Assembly (NCBI GenBank): GCA_913053615.1
Contig: CAJXHA010000002.1
Span: forward strand, 1-36,213
Length of the DNA: 36,213 bases
From: an uncultured Bacteriovoracaceae bacterium
GTDB taxonomy: Bacteria; Bdellovibrionota; Bacteriovoracia; Bacteriovoracales; Bacteriovoracaceae
Direction of reading: 5' to 3'
The translations under genes and the position numbers were made by a program. The notes beneath the pieces were generated by a model, which was not told the DNA's origin, made no database searches, and saw nothing but the letters and a program-made list of their open reading frames with translations. Below are positions 9,047 to 18,278 of the stretch, one piece after another (position 1 is the first letter of the stretch; each line of letters begins with the position of its first letter).

Positions 9047-10447
9047 TTGAACGAATTAAAAGTCGGCTTTTTAACTTTAATCGCACTAGGTAGTTTAGTG
9101 ATCGTTTCTTTAAAAATTACTGGAGATAAAGGTGGTTTTGGAGAGTACGTAGAATATAAAACAATCCTTAACGATGCGACTGGAATATATGAAAAGTCAT
9201 CAATAAAGGTTGCAGGTATTGTTGCTGGTAGAGTGAAGTCTATCAACTTAAGTGGTTCACAAGCACTTATTACTTTTGAAGTTTTAAAAGATATAAAAAT
9301 TTCTAAGATGTCTATCCTTCGAGTGAAGACTGTAGGTTTCTTAGGAGATAAGTATCTTGATATTTATCTCGGAGATCCAAGTCAACCAAGATTAAAGGCA
9401 GGTTCACTTGTTGCAAATGAAAGTGGTGCTGGTTTTGAAGAGCTTGGAAAGGATGCTTCTGAGGTCTTAAAGGATGTTAAAGCAATCGCGAAAGCTATTC
9501 GTGAAGGTTTATATGATGAAAATAAAAATAATATTGTAAAAGATATTATGGGTAATATTAAAGAGTTCTCTCAAAATGCTAAAGAGATCTCTGTTAATTT
9601 AAATGGTCTAATCAAAGATAATACAGGAAATATTAATTCTACCCTGGCTGATCTTAAAAAAGTTGCTCAACAATTACAGTATGAAACTGATCGCTATGCT
9701 GATGGCTCGCTTATGAATGATATGGAGGATTTAAAACCAATCCTTGCAAATGTCGATCGTGCAACTAGTGATCTAAAGGATATTTTAGCGGATATTAAAG
9801 CAGGGAAGGGGACAGTAGGTAAGCTTCTAAGAGATGATGAAGTAGTTGATCAAGTTAACCAAACTCTTTCAGGTGTTAATAGACTTGTTAATAGAATTAA
9901 TAATTATCGTACTAATGTTTCTATCTATTCTGGAGTTAATGATCGTTTTGGGTCAAGAACTGATCTTAATTTAGATTTAATTCCAAGCCCAGAAAGATTC
10001 TTTAAATTTGGAATCGTAATTAATGATTATGGTCCTGAAGTTTTTGATGAAACCACAACAACTACAAGTGTTGATGGTGGTTCTGAAACAGTAGAAGAAA
10101 GACGTGAAGTAAATGATTCAGCATTTAAATTTAACCTTCAAATTGGTCGTCGTATTGGTAACTTTGCATTACGTGCAGGTTTAATCGAGACAACTGGTGG
10201 TGTGGGTGTTGATTATTTATTACCTGAGTATGGCTTTAGAGCCTTTAGTGAAGTCTTTGACTATCAAGAAGATGCTGGACCAAATTTAAGGTTTGGAACA
10301 GAGATCAAAATATGGAATGTTATGTATACAAAAGTTATGGCCGAGGATGTCCTTTCAAAAACGGATGATCAGTCATATACTTTTAGTGTAGGTTTAAGAT
10401 TTACAGACGATGATCTTGCATCATTAATAGGAATATTGGCGAACTAG
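9047..10447 (+). CDS. mlaD: MlaD/MCE domain protein with putative C-terminal outer-membrane beta-barrel-like region
   Basis: TTG start; N-terminal TM plus MCE domain (VGFLTLIALGSLVIV...GIYEKSSIKVAGIVAGRVKSI...VKTVGFLGDKYLDIYLG), coiled-coil middle, C-terminal amphipathic-strand pattern after ~290 ending in VGLRF. Confidence 0.88.
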   Translation: MNELKVGFLTLIALGSLVIVSLKITGDKGGFGEYVEYKTILNDATGIYEKSSIKVAGIVAGRVKSINLSGSQALITFEVLKDIKISKMSILRVKTVGFLGDKYLDIYLGDPSQPRLKAGSLVANESGAGFEELGKDASEVLKDVKAIAKAIREGLYDENKNNIVKDIMGNIKEFSQNAKEISVNLNGLIKDNTGNINSTLADLKKVAQQLQYETDRYADGSLMNDMEDLKPILANVDRATSDLKDILADIKAGKGTVGKLLRDDEVVDQVNQTLSGVNRLVNRINNYRTNVSIYSGVNDRFGSRTDLNLDLIPSPERFFKFGIVINDYGPEVFDETTTTTSVDGGSETVEERREVNDSAFKFNLQIGRRIGNFALRAGLIETTGGVGVDYLLPEYGFRAFSEVFDYQEDAGPNLRFGTEIKIWNVMYTKVMAEDVLSKTDDQSYTFSVGLRFTDDDLASLIGILAN

Positions 10448-10448
10448 T

Positions 10449-11219
10449 ATGGATAAAACTTGGCTCATTCGCACTAAAAATAATCATATCCTAGGTCCAG
10501 TGACCAAGGATAAGGTTCGTGAACTAATTGAAAAAGGTTCAATAAAGGGTGAGGATGAGGTTTGTGCAGGTAATGGTTATTGGTTCTATATTCGCGAAAA
10601 AGATTTAATTAATAAGTATATAACAGGGGATGTTCCTCAAGGTTTTAACCCTGTCTCTGAAGCGGAAACGGTACTCTGTATTAAGTCTTCAGCTCCAACT
10701 AAAGAAGCAAATAATAGTCATTCCAGTGAAGCAGACAATAGCTCTCTACCAAGTGATGATGACTTAGCTTATCCTGACATGCAAGACTTAGAAACCAGTA
10801 ATACGGCTTCAACTACAATATTAAATGTAAATGATCTTAAAGTTCAGTTAAATACGATTCCAGATGAAGAAGCTGAGCCAATTGTTGAAGAAAATGAAAC
10901 TTCAAATATGTCTTTAGATGCTTTAGAAGAAGTAGATGAAGATGAGGAAGATGAGTTTAAAAGTCAGTACACTAAAAAAAAAGTTAAACTAACTCAAAAG
11001 CGAATTAAGAAAAAATCAGGAAATGTTAAAGTAAAACAACGAAATGATAATATTCTTATGTACTTGGCATTTTTATTCTTGGCCATTGCAATTGGTGTTT
11101 TTATCTATCGTAAAAACTTTTTAAAGAAATTCATTGGAAACTTTTCTCATCACTTAATTTTAGACAAAGCATACGCTCAAGTAACCACACCTGTTGTAAA
11201 CACCCCAAAAAAAAAATAA
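10449..11219 (+). CDS. GYF_2/DUF4339-like domain membrane protein (probably the N-terminal part of a longer product, see A10 run)
   Basis: TWLIRTKNNHILGPVTKDKVRELIEKGSIKGEDEV...YWFYI matches GYF_2-type pattern; acidic linker; single TM (ILMYLAFLFLAIAIGVFIYR) near the C-terminus. Confidence 0.6.
   Translation: MDKTWLIRTKNNHILGPVTKDKVRELIEKGSIKGEDEVCAGNGYWFYIREKDLINKYITGDVPQGFNPVSEAETVLCIKSSAPTKEANNSHSSEADNSSLPSDDDLAYPDMQDLETSNTASTTILNVNDLKVQLNTIPDEEAEPIVEENETSNMSLDALEEVDEDEEDEFKSQYTKKKVKLTQKRIKKKSGNVKVKQRNDNILMYLAFLFLAIAIGVFIYRKNFLKKFIGNFSHHLILDKAYAQVTTPVVNTPKKK
11207..11216 (+). other. A10 homopolymer: candidate slippage / frameshift site joining the 10449 and 11273 ORFs
   Basis: CCA AAA AAA AAA TAA in frame 0; the -1 frame reads AAA AAA AAA ATA ATA ATT AGT CCC TTA GAG... 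and is open into the 384 aa ORF with no ATG/GTG before TTG 11273. Confidence 0.6.
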
Positions 11220-11272
11220 TAATTAGTCCCTTAGAGTTTGAGCAAGGCCGTATCGATGTTCATGATGGATTA

Positions 11273-12427
11273 TTGGGCTTTAAATTAGTAGGAGACCTTA
11301 AAAAAACTTTAAGTGGTTGTGATCATTTTAATGACCCTCTCATTATGAGTACTTTTATTCTTTCATCTTTCAATGAAGAAGACTTGGTTCTTAAAATGAA
11401 TGAATGCCAAAATAATACTTTAGATAAAAATAGAAAGTTTATTTTGAACTATGGAACTGTTCGTTTTGGTATTAGCGCTCAAGAGAAGAGCATAATAGAA
11501 AGTACTTGGAAGAATCTTAAGCGTGAATATGAGCTCTATGAGCGTATCTTAAAAATTGAAATTAATCCTGAGAAAAAATTAAATTTAACTCAATTGAAAA
11601 GACAAATGGCCTATTATGAAGGATTTGATAACTTTATTTCTGATATCATACTTATTTATTATGCAGCTGTAATCCAAAACCCTGGCCTTTATGAAAGTAT
11701 AATGAATAAAATAATAAATACTCCACTTCCATTATTCTTTTTGAAAAACGATTACCCATATAATATTGAATTACAATTATTGAAAAAATTATCAGACATC
11801 TTAGAGTTTATCGATCAGAATGTAGATGAAACTAATAAGACAAAGCTCTTTAAGATTAAATTAGCAATAGAAGCCAATAAGTTCTTTAAAGATCAAAATA
11901 AAGACTTATTTGAGCTACCTTCATTCAGTAGTATGAATGATTTATTACAGTCACCAAATACAGGCGCTAATATATTGAATATATGGCTTCCATGGGCAGT
12001 GGAGAATTTTCCAAAAAATAAAATAGAGGACACCTTTATAGCTAGCTTTGAAAACGTCGATTGGATGCAGTTGTGGGCATTGAAGTATTATTTTATTGAG
12101 CAACCAAAAATAAGAGAGAAAGTTTTTACCAAGTTAGAGACAATGCTTAAGTCTGATGATTTAAAGAAAAAAATTCTTTTTTATGAAATTCAATCTAATA
12201 AGAATTGGCAAAAATATTTTAATGATAAAATCTCTAAGTTTTCTATACAGTCGATTAAACAGAAAAGGTTTCTCTATCAAGGTTTAATTAAGGAGAATCA
12301 AGGGATATCATACGCAGTCTTTAAGCTATTTAAACTAGGGGACTTCTCAAGAGATTATTTTATTAAGCTCTTGGCAGTAAAATCTTATGGAATATCAACA
12401 ACCAACATTCTACCACTTCAGCGATGA
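11273..12427 (+). CDS. Uncharacterised protein; probably the C-terminal part of the upstream membrane protein
   Basis: Only candidate start is TTG at 11273; protein-like sequence IIISPLEFEQGRIDVHDGLLGFKLVG is readable in frame upstream of that start, back to the A10 run. Confidence 0.6.
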   Translation: MGFKLVGDLKKTLSGCDHFNDPLIMSTFILSSFNEEDLVLKMNECQNNTLDKNRKFILNYGTVRFGISAQEKSIIESTWKNLKREYELYERILKIEINPEKKLNLTQLKRQMAYYEGFDNFISDIILIYYAAVIQNPGLYESIMNKIINTPLPLFFLKNDYPYNIELQLLKKLSDILEFIDQNVDETNKTKLFKIKLAIEANKFFKDQNKDLFELPSFSSMNDLLQSPNTGANILNIWLPWAVENFPKNKIEDTFIASFENVDWMQLWALKYYFIEQPKIREKVFTKLETMLKSDDLKKKILFYEIQSNKNWQKYFNDKISKFSIQSIKQKRFLYQGLIKENQGISYAVFKLFKLGDFSRDYFIKLLAVKSYGISTTNILPLQR

Positions 12428-12959
12428 TTCTATATGGTTGGTTGAAAAAACAATCGAGCAAATAAGTAATATAAATCGAGAAATAAGTGTTTTAGACCTT
12501 GGGGCTGGCTGTGGTATTGTAGGTATTGAGCTTGCCTTAAAATACACAAAAAACATACGCCTAAGTTTTCTAGAAAAACAAAGTGAATTTCAACCATTTC
12601 TTGAAGAGAATATTAATAATTTTATTTCTAAAGTAGAAACGAAAACTTATATTAAAGACATTAAAGATTTCGACTCTAAATATAAGTACGATGTGATAAT
12701 TAGTAATCCTCCTTATTTTGAGAGTGGAAAAGGAAGACCATCGCCATCCTTAAATCGAAACACTTGCCGTACATTTCAAGGAATAGGTCTTATTCAGTGG
12801 TTTGAACTTGCTTCTCGTTTTATCAATAAGGGGGGAAGGTTTATTTTCTTAGTTCATAAAAGCAATCAGGAACATCTAGAACTATTAGAAAAAGAAAATA
12901 TTCAAATTTTAGACCAGCGAGATGATCGTTTAATTTTAGAAGCGCTTTATAAAGAGTGA
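12387..12959 (+). CDS. TrmN6 (YfiC)-like tRNA adenine-N6 methyltransferase
   Basis: SAM motif VLDLGAGCGIVGIEL, catalytic ISNPPYFESG, N-terminal QPTFYHFSDDSIWLVE; class I N6-adenine MTase. Confidence 0.8.
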   Translation: MEYQQPTFYHFSDDSIWLVEKTIEQISNINREISVLDLGAGCGIVGIELALKYTKNIRLSFLEKQSEFQPFLEENINNFISKVETKTYIKDIKDFDSKYKYDVIISNPPYFESGKGRPSPSLNRNTCRTFQGIGLIQWFELASRFINKGGRFIFLVHKSNQEHLELLEKENIQILDQRDDRLILEALYKE

Positions 12960-13475
12960 GCTAAGTAACTCTCTAATCTCATCATCTTCAATATCTGCAA
13001 ATAGCTCGTTTGCTTTTGCTTGTTTCGCACGAAAGTGAGGGGAAAACTTATGGCCTTGTGGTTCTTCTTTTTTAACTTTGCTCTCAACTTTTTCTTGAAA
13101 CTCTTCAGCTGAGAAATTTGCATTAGAAAACTTTATCTTCTTTATTCTATTTTTAAGAGCAGGAATTTTTTCTTCAATTTTTTGTATTATCTCACGAGTC
13201 ATCATATTTAACTCTTGATTAAAAATAGGGTGCTTAGTAATAACAAATAAAGTGTCTCGCTGAAGCTTTTGAGGAATAGAGTTCTTACCAAGTAATTCTC
13301 CAACTACTTCGACCCAATTATTTATCAAGAAGATAAAGTCAAAGCACTCTGAACTTCGTGAGTAATAACCTCTATTTTGACGTTTTAAAGTCTTTTGTTG
13401 GTCGCTGGTATAGACATCTTTGCGTCTAACTTGGCCACTTAAGAATTCTGAGAGCTTTTTAGAATCATTTCCCAT
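12936..13475 (-). CDS. DUF721/DciA-like protein
   Basis: NNWVEVVGELLGKNSIPQKLQRDTLFVITKHPIFNQELNMMTREIIQKI follows the DUF721 pattern (W..vvG......P..l....L.v.......eL). Confidence 0.6.
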   Translation of the reverse strand: MGNDSKKLSEFLSGQVRRKDVYTSDQQKTLKRQNRGYYSRSSECFDFIFLINNWVEVVGELLGKNSIPQKLQRDTLFVITKHPIFNQELNMMTREIIQKIEEKIPALKNRIKKIKFSNANFSAEEFQEKVESKVKKEEPQGHKFSPHFRAKQAKANELFADIEDDEIRELLSSLFIKRF

Positions 13476-13574
13476 ACTTTTTCATAACAAAATTTCATTA
13501 AAATAGACATAAATAAAGGATGTTGCGGCGTGTAGGCCATGTGCAAAGCACTCCCTTTTTGATATTAATAAGAA

Positions 13575-14216
13575 ATGAAAACAATCTTTATGTTGTGCTT
13601 ATTTTTAACATCTTGTGCTGGATATCGTTACCAAGAAAAGAATAATCCATTTGCGCAATATGGAATTGAATCCATCTCAATTCCTATGTTTTACAATAAG
13701 TCTAATCACTCTAATATTTCTTCTTTGATGACGAAGGAAATTTACCTAATGTTATCTAAGTTTAAATCACTTAAGGTACATTCTGGGGAGCATAAGGCAG
13801 ATGCTGTTTTAATAGGTATTATTGAGTCTAGGGACAAACTATCACAGTCAAGGCAAGGAAGTAACCTACGTTCAGTTGAAAATGCTGCAGGTGATTTAAT
13901 TGGTGAGAATAGAGGTGATTTTTATATTCCTTCAAATACAAATGTTAGAGCGAAGCTAAGACTAATATTAATTAAAAATCCAAGTCGAAAAGAAATTAAG
14001 TTAATGCAATCAAGTCTTGGCAAGTTTATGGCCAGTTCTCGTATTGTTATTAATGAAACGATTGATCTAACTCAGAGTTTTACCCGTGAAATTTATGATG
14101 ATGAATCGGTTGTTGTTATCAACTCTCAAAATAGATCAGCCATTAGAAAGTCTTACTCCGACATGGCACAATCTGCAGCTCAGAACTTCAAGGATATGAT
14201 TATTTATGCATTCTAA
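13575..14216 (+). CDS. lptE: LptE-like lipoprotein (LPS assembly)
   Basis: Lipobox LTSCAGYRY, IESISIPMFYNKS pattern, located immediately upstream of a HolA-like gene as in the common lptE-holA order. Confidence 0.6.
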   Translation: MKTIFMLCLFLTSCAGYRYQEKNNPFAQYGIESISIPMFYNKSNHSNISSLMTKEIYLMLSKFKSLKVHSGEHKADAVLIGIIESRDKLSQSRQGSNLRSVENAAGDLIGENRGDFYIPSNTNVRAKLRLILIKNPSRKEIKLMQSSLGKFMASSRIVINETIDLTQSFTREIYDDESVVVINSQNRSAIRKSYSDMAQSAAQNFKDMIIYAF

Positions 14217-15153
14217 GTGGAAGATTTGGGATTTCTTTAAGTCACATGATCATTCGCTAGATAGTGGTGATGAAGGAGTTCATTCTTTTTATGCCTTTGA
14301 TCCTCTTGTCTCCAAGCTCTTTATTGAACGAATTCCTCGAAATATTTTAGAGGGAAATAAATTAAATATACTTATTGGTAATGAAATCACTGAACAATGG
14401 GTAGAGGATAATCTCTTGTCCCTTGGATTATTTGGAAATAGTGAGTCCTATTTAATTCACTTTGCAGAAAAAATCCCCAAAAATGTTCAGCAATTATTTC
14501 TTAGTGGGAATCTTATTAGTGATAGCCGCTTTGTCATTTTAGTCTTTAATGAATTAAATGATTTTGCAAAACAATTACAAAAAAGTGATGTGGTCAATAG
14601 TATTGAAGTTACACCTCCTATGTTTTGGGAAAATAAAGAATTACTTGAATTTTTCTCATCTTACCTCGGTGTTTACCTTTCATATGAGGCATCTCAATTA
14701 ATCATCGATTCCATTGAACCTGGCTGTAGTGAGTATTATAATCTTTTAAATCAATTACAGATTAACTTTCCTGATAAGAACATTGATAAAGATATGCTCT
14801 TAGAAGTTATGGAAAAAAATAAAATGGATCAGTTTGAGCTCGCTGCTCTTTTCTCTAGTCGAAAGTTTAATGAGTTTTATTCACTATTAATTGAAAGACT
14901 TAAAGATAATGGCTTTTATTCATTTAATTACTTTATGCAATCACATTTATTAAAAATGCTAGATACAAGTTACTTAGATGGTAAGAAAAAGCTTTCAAAG
15001 TATGATCGACAGATTTTAAGTGATGCAAAAAAGTGGAATCGTCATAGTCTTGTAAGAGCAATTGGCTACTTTAAAAAGCTTGAAGTTCTACTAAGAGAGA
15101 ATGATGAAGTCTTTATGCATACGTTAAAAAAAGATTACTTAAAAAGCTTTTAA
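14206..15153 (+). CDS. holA: DNA polymerase III delta subunit-like protein
   Basis: HolA-like architecture (ELLEFFSSYLGVYLSYEASQLIIDSIEPGCSEYYNLLNQLQ ... DQFELAALFSSRKFNEFYSLLIERLKDNG); overlaps lptE-like gene by 11 nt. Confidence 0.65.
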   Translation: MHSKWKIWDFFKSHDHSLDSGDEGVHSFYAFDPLVSKLFIERIPRNILEGNKLNILIGNEITEQWVEDNLLSLGLFGNSESYLIHFAEKIPKNVQQLFLSGNLISDSRFVILVFNELNDFAKQLQKSDVVNSIEVTPPMFWENKELLEFFSSYLGVYLSYEASQLIIDSIEPGCSEYYNLLNQLQINFPDKNIDKDMLLEVMEKNKMDQFELAALFSSRKFNEFYSLLIERLKDNGFYSFNYFMQSHLLKMLDTSYLDGKKKLSKYDRQILSDAKKWNRHSLVRAIGYFKKLEVLLRENDEVFMHTLKKDYLKSF

Positions 15154-16622
15154 TCTCTTAGATATATCTTTCCATAGTGTTCATCATTTCCAATCAACTT
15201 TGTAAATTTATAACGGCAGCTTTGAATCGCTTGTTCTTGTAAATTTCGTTGTAAATTATTACCATGTTTTAAAATCACTATTGCATCATACTTTTGTCTG
15301 AAGCTTTCACATTGTTTTTGAGAAAAATCAGGGACCTCATTTGTATGTCCTAGCTCTTGCGCCCAGATACTTTGAAAGTAGGGCTTAACATTCTTTTTTG
15401 ATACTTTCACATAACCATAGTGTGGGTCCTGTAAATAATAAACAAGGGGCCATTCAACATTGATATTTAAATGAGAGTAATTCTCATTCAGTTCTTTAAT
15501 AATATTTTGGTAATTATTGATGACATCTTTATAAAGCCTTGAGTCTTCTGGAATAATTTCTTGAGCCTTTTTAAAGTCTAAATAGAAGAAATTGCTTATA
15601 CAAAATATAATAAAAAAAGTAAGTAGCTTATTGCTTAAATTGAATCTAAAGAAAAAATACATAAATAGCCCATAGAGACTGTAGATTACCGGGTAAAGAT
15701 AATAATGGGCCTTGAAAATATGAAAAGACATTCCTAGGGCGTAAAATATAATGGGTAATATAAAATATAGTAATTCAGTGGGGATGGCTTTTTTATATTT
15801 AACTATTTGGTAGAGAGACCAAATACTTATAAGACTTAGAACCCATCTATTATCCATAAAAAAGAACCACTTTAAATCGTAGGTGAAAATACTTATATAA
15901 CCCTGTAAGCTCTTAATCAGTTGAGTGCTTGCTGGAGAAGATGAAAAAATACCATGGTTATGATGGTGTAAGAAGAAAAAACTCGACCAAAGAATAATTG
16001 CAAAAATGCTTGAGGAAATAAACTTCCATCTTTGTTGGTTCTTCTTTTTTAAAATATATATGCAGTCTAAAATTATAAAGCTTACCAGAAAAGCAAGAGT
16101 CGTTTCTCTTGCTTGTGATAGTAAACAGACACAAATAAAAAAGGAAATGAAGCTTGAGCGCATGTGAAAGTAAGTCGCCATTATAGCAAGCGTTGCAGCT
16201 AGCATCTCATAGCGAAAATTAGACATATGAATAAAGTAATCTGGTAGTAAGAAAATAGGAAAGATGGCCAACCAATAGAGATTCTTCTTAGTCGGTCTTA
16301 ACTCCTGTAAGGTCTTTATAAAGAATGTTAGTCCTAGAATACTAATCATATACATTGTGAAATGAATATAAAATGGAGAGTGACCAAAAACCTTTACAAT
16401 GGGAGCAAGAAGGATTGGAAGTAAAAGAGGATGATCTGCAAAGTCCCCAAGTTGATACTTATGTAGGAGTATCTCTGAAAGAGAGTATTTAAATATATTA
16501 AAAAGAACGTAAGGTTTTTCTTCACTAAAATAAGGAAGGTGGAGAAACTCCCATTTAAAAATAAGAATGATACAAAATAATAAAGAGTAGATAATAAAAG
16601 TCTTATTCTTTAAAAGAGTCAT
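15150..16622 (-). CDS. Polytopic membrane protein, GT-C-like glycosyltransferase candidate
   Basis: 490 aa, multiple TM segments, early loop with ADHPLLLPILLAPIVKVFGHSPFYIHF; soluble C-terminal tail. Confidence 0.5.
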   Translation of the reverse strand: MTLLKNKTFIIYSLLFCIILIFKWEFLHLPYFSEEKPYVLFNIFKYSLSEILLHKYQLGDFADHPLLLPILLAPIVKVFGHSPFYIHFTMYMISILGLTFFIKTLQELRPTKKNLYWLAIFPIFLLPDYFIHMSNFRYEMLAATLAIMATYFHMRSSFISFFICVCLLSQARETTLAFLVSFIILDCIYILKKKNQQRWKFISSSIFAIILWSSFFFLHHHNHGIFSSSPASTQLIKSLQGYISIFTYDLKWFFFMDNRWVLSLISIWSLYQIVKYKKAIPTELLYFILPIIFYALGMSFHIFKAHYYLYPVIYSLYGLFMYFFFRFNLSNKLLTFFIIFCISNFFYLDFKKAQEIIPEDSRLYKDVINNYQNIIKELNENYSHLNINVEWPLVYYLQDPHYGYVKVSKKNVKPYFQSIWAQELGHTNEVPDFSQKQCESFRQKYDAIVILKHGNNLQRNLQEQAIQSCRYKFTKLIGNDEHYGKIYLRD

Positions 16623-16652
16623 ATCTTATGGTCTAGGATTTGAGCAGAAATG

Positions 16653-17894
16653 TTAAATGTTTTTTGCAAAATTCTTCGCGTGAGAGATCATTTCGCGGAT
16701 TGAAATTCCATCAACATAGTTACCAAAGAATATAATCCCTGGATTATAATTATAAATCTTTGTTCTAAGTGCTTTAACCGTTTTATAGCGTTGGTAATTA
16801 TAAAAAGGAATGCCTTCTTTCCATACTTTATGAGAGCTAAATTTAATATTATAGAATAAGTCTTTTTGAGTGAGATCATACATCTCTTTAGAGTGTAGCG
16901 TTTGAAGATCATCAGCCTGAGGAGTAATGAATGTGTAACTATAATAGTTTTTATCAACGCCTCTATTAAAAATAGCGGTATTATTTAAAATCCCCATTGT
17001 CTTAAACTCAAATTGTCTTGGAAATAAAATACCAAAAGAATCTTTTAGGGCCTCAATCTCAGTATTAAGAATGTAGGTTGAAGTGCTAAGAGGAAGATAG
17101 TCTATTTTATTAAGCTCTTTTGATAATTCTGGGTACTGAGCTTGTACTAATTGAGCAGCGTCAGGAGCACTGGTACAAATAACATTATTAATATATTCAT
17201 CAATAGCAGGGCTTGCGTTGAGATTAATATTCCCACTTAGTTCACTTGTGAGTTTATCAATTAAATCCTGCATCCCATTTTTAAATGAAATACTTGTCGC
17301 TTTATGTTTTTGAGCTCGTTTCTTCTTTAATTCTTTGAAAAACTGAAGGTAGTTACCTTTAAAGGACTTTTCAATTTTAAAGATAGAAAGAAAATGTAAT
17401 TGGTCGCTAGTTGTTGCGTAGATTCCACTTAAAGCAGAACTTAGAACTTCATCACAGACTTTATTTCCAAGTAGGGGAAGGAAAAATTCTTTAACACTCA
17501 TTTCTTCTGCAATCTGTGGTGTTTTTTTTAATACTCTAAAAAGAATTAAAAGAATCTCATAAATACTAATCATTTTAAGATTCTTTAAACTTCCTCTCCA
17601 TATTTTTCGTTTTAATTTTTTATTGGCACCAATATAGTCAATATTTAGTTCTTGAATTAATTCCATCACATCAGCATTCGTAAACACTGCGTTCGCTGCT
17701 TGTTCCGCTAAGCCATGCTCAGACTTAACAGTTCCAATTTTTCCGCCTGTTTTTGAGCTTAGCTCATAGAGGACAACTTGATGGCCATACTTTTTTAAAT
17801 AATAGGCCATTACTAAGCCGGCAATACCAGCTCCGTAAATATGAAATGGAACTCCTTTTTTATGAGTTCCAATTGGACCTGTGCTAATTTGCAT
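16653..17894 (-). CDS. Protoporphyrinogen oxidase-like FAD-dependent oxidoreductase
   Basis: Dinucleotide-binding IYGAGIAGLVMAYYLKKYGHQVVLYELSSKTGGKIGTV; C-terminal FFGNYVDGISIREMISHAKNFA as in HemY-type PPOX. Confidence 0.8.
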   Translation of the reverse strand: MQISTGPIGTHKKGVPFHIYGAGIAGLVMAYYLKKYGHQVVLYELSSKTGGKIGTVKSEHGLAEQAANAVFTNADVMELIQELNIDYIGANKKLKRKIWRGSLKNLKMISIYEILLILFRVLKKTPQIAEEMSVKEFFLPLLGNKVCDEVLSSALSGIYATTSDQLHFLSIFKIEKSFKGNYLQFFKELKKKRAQKHKATSISFKNGMQDLIDKLTSELSGNINLNASPAIDEYINNVICTSAPDAAQLVQAQYPELSKELNKIDYLPLSTSTYILNTEIEALKDSFGILFPRQFEFKTMGILNNTAIFNRGVDKNYYSYTFITPQADDLQTLHSKEMYDLTQKDLFYNIKFSSHKVWKEGIPFYNYQRYKTVKALRTKIYNYNPGIIFFGNYVDGISIREMISHAKNFAKNI

Positions 17895-17895
17895 T

Positions 17896-18276
17896 TTAAG
17901 ACTTTAGAGTACTTTCAAGATCACCTGAATCATACATTTCAGTAATAATATCGTTTCCACCAATTAACTTACCTTTAAAGTAAAGTTGTGGAAAAGTTGG
18001 CCAGTTAGAATATTCCTTAAGGCCTGAACGTATATCCATATCTTCTAAAATATTAAATGTTGTGAACTTAACATTGATATGCTTTAAAATCGCCACTGTA
18101 TTGGCAGAGAATCCACATTGTGGCATTTGCTCATTTCCCTTCATGAAAAGAACTATATCGTCAGACTTAATTATTTTTTCAATTCTTTCAGTTAACTCAC
18201 CACTCACACTATCAGGACTTAATTCTTTTGAGTGTGCTTCTTGGTTTAAAATATTAAATGGATTATCGTTGCTCAT
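17896..18276 (-). CDS. grxD: Monothiol CGFS-type glutaredoxin (Grx4/GrxD family)
   Basis: FMKGNEQMPQCGFSANTVAIL, WPTFPQLYFKGKLIGGNDIITEMYDSGDL. Confidence 0.92.
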   Translation of the reverse strand: MSNDNPFNILNQEAHSKELSPDSVSGELTERIEKIIKSDDIVLFMKGNEQMPQCGFSANTVAILKHINVKFTTFNILEDMDIRSGLKEYSNWPTFPQLYFKGKLIGGNDIITEMYDSGDLESTLKS

Positions 18277-18278
18277 AA

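Noticed and set aside
13541-13560. GTGC-AAA-GCAC followed by TCCCTTTTT upstream of lptE-like gene
   Set aside because: Four-base-pair stem only; likely chance in a promoter region.
16688-16957. 89 aa ORF on the same strand inside the PPOX-like gene
   Set aside because: Alternative frame of a confidently identified gene whose C-terminal FGNYVDGI motif lies in the main frame.
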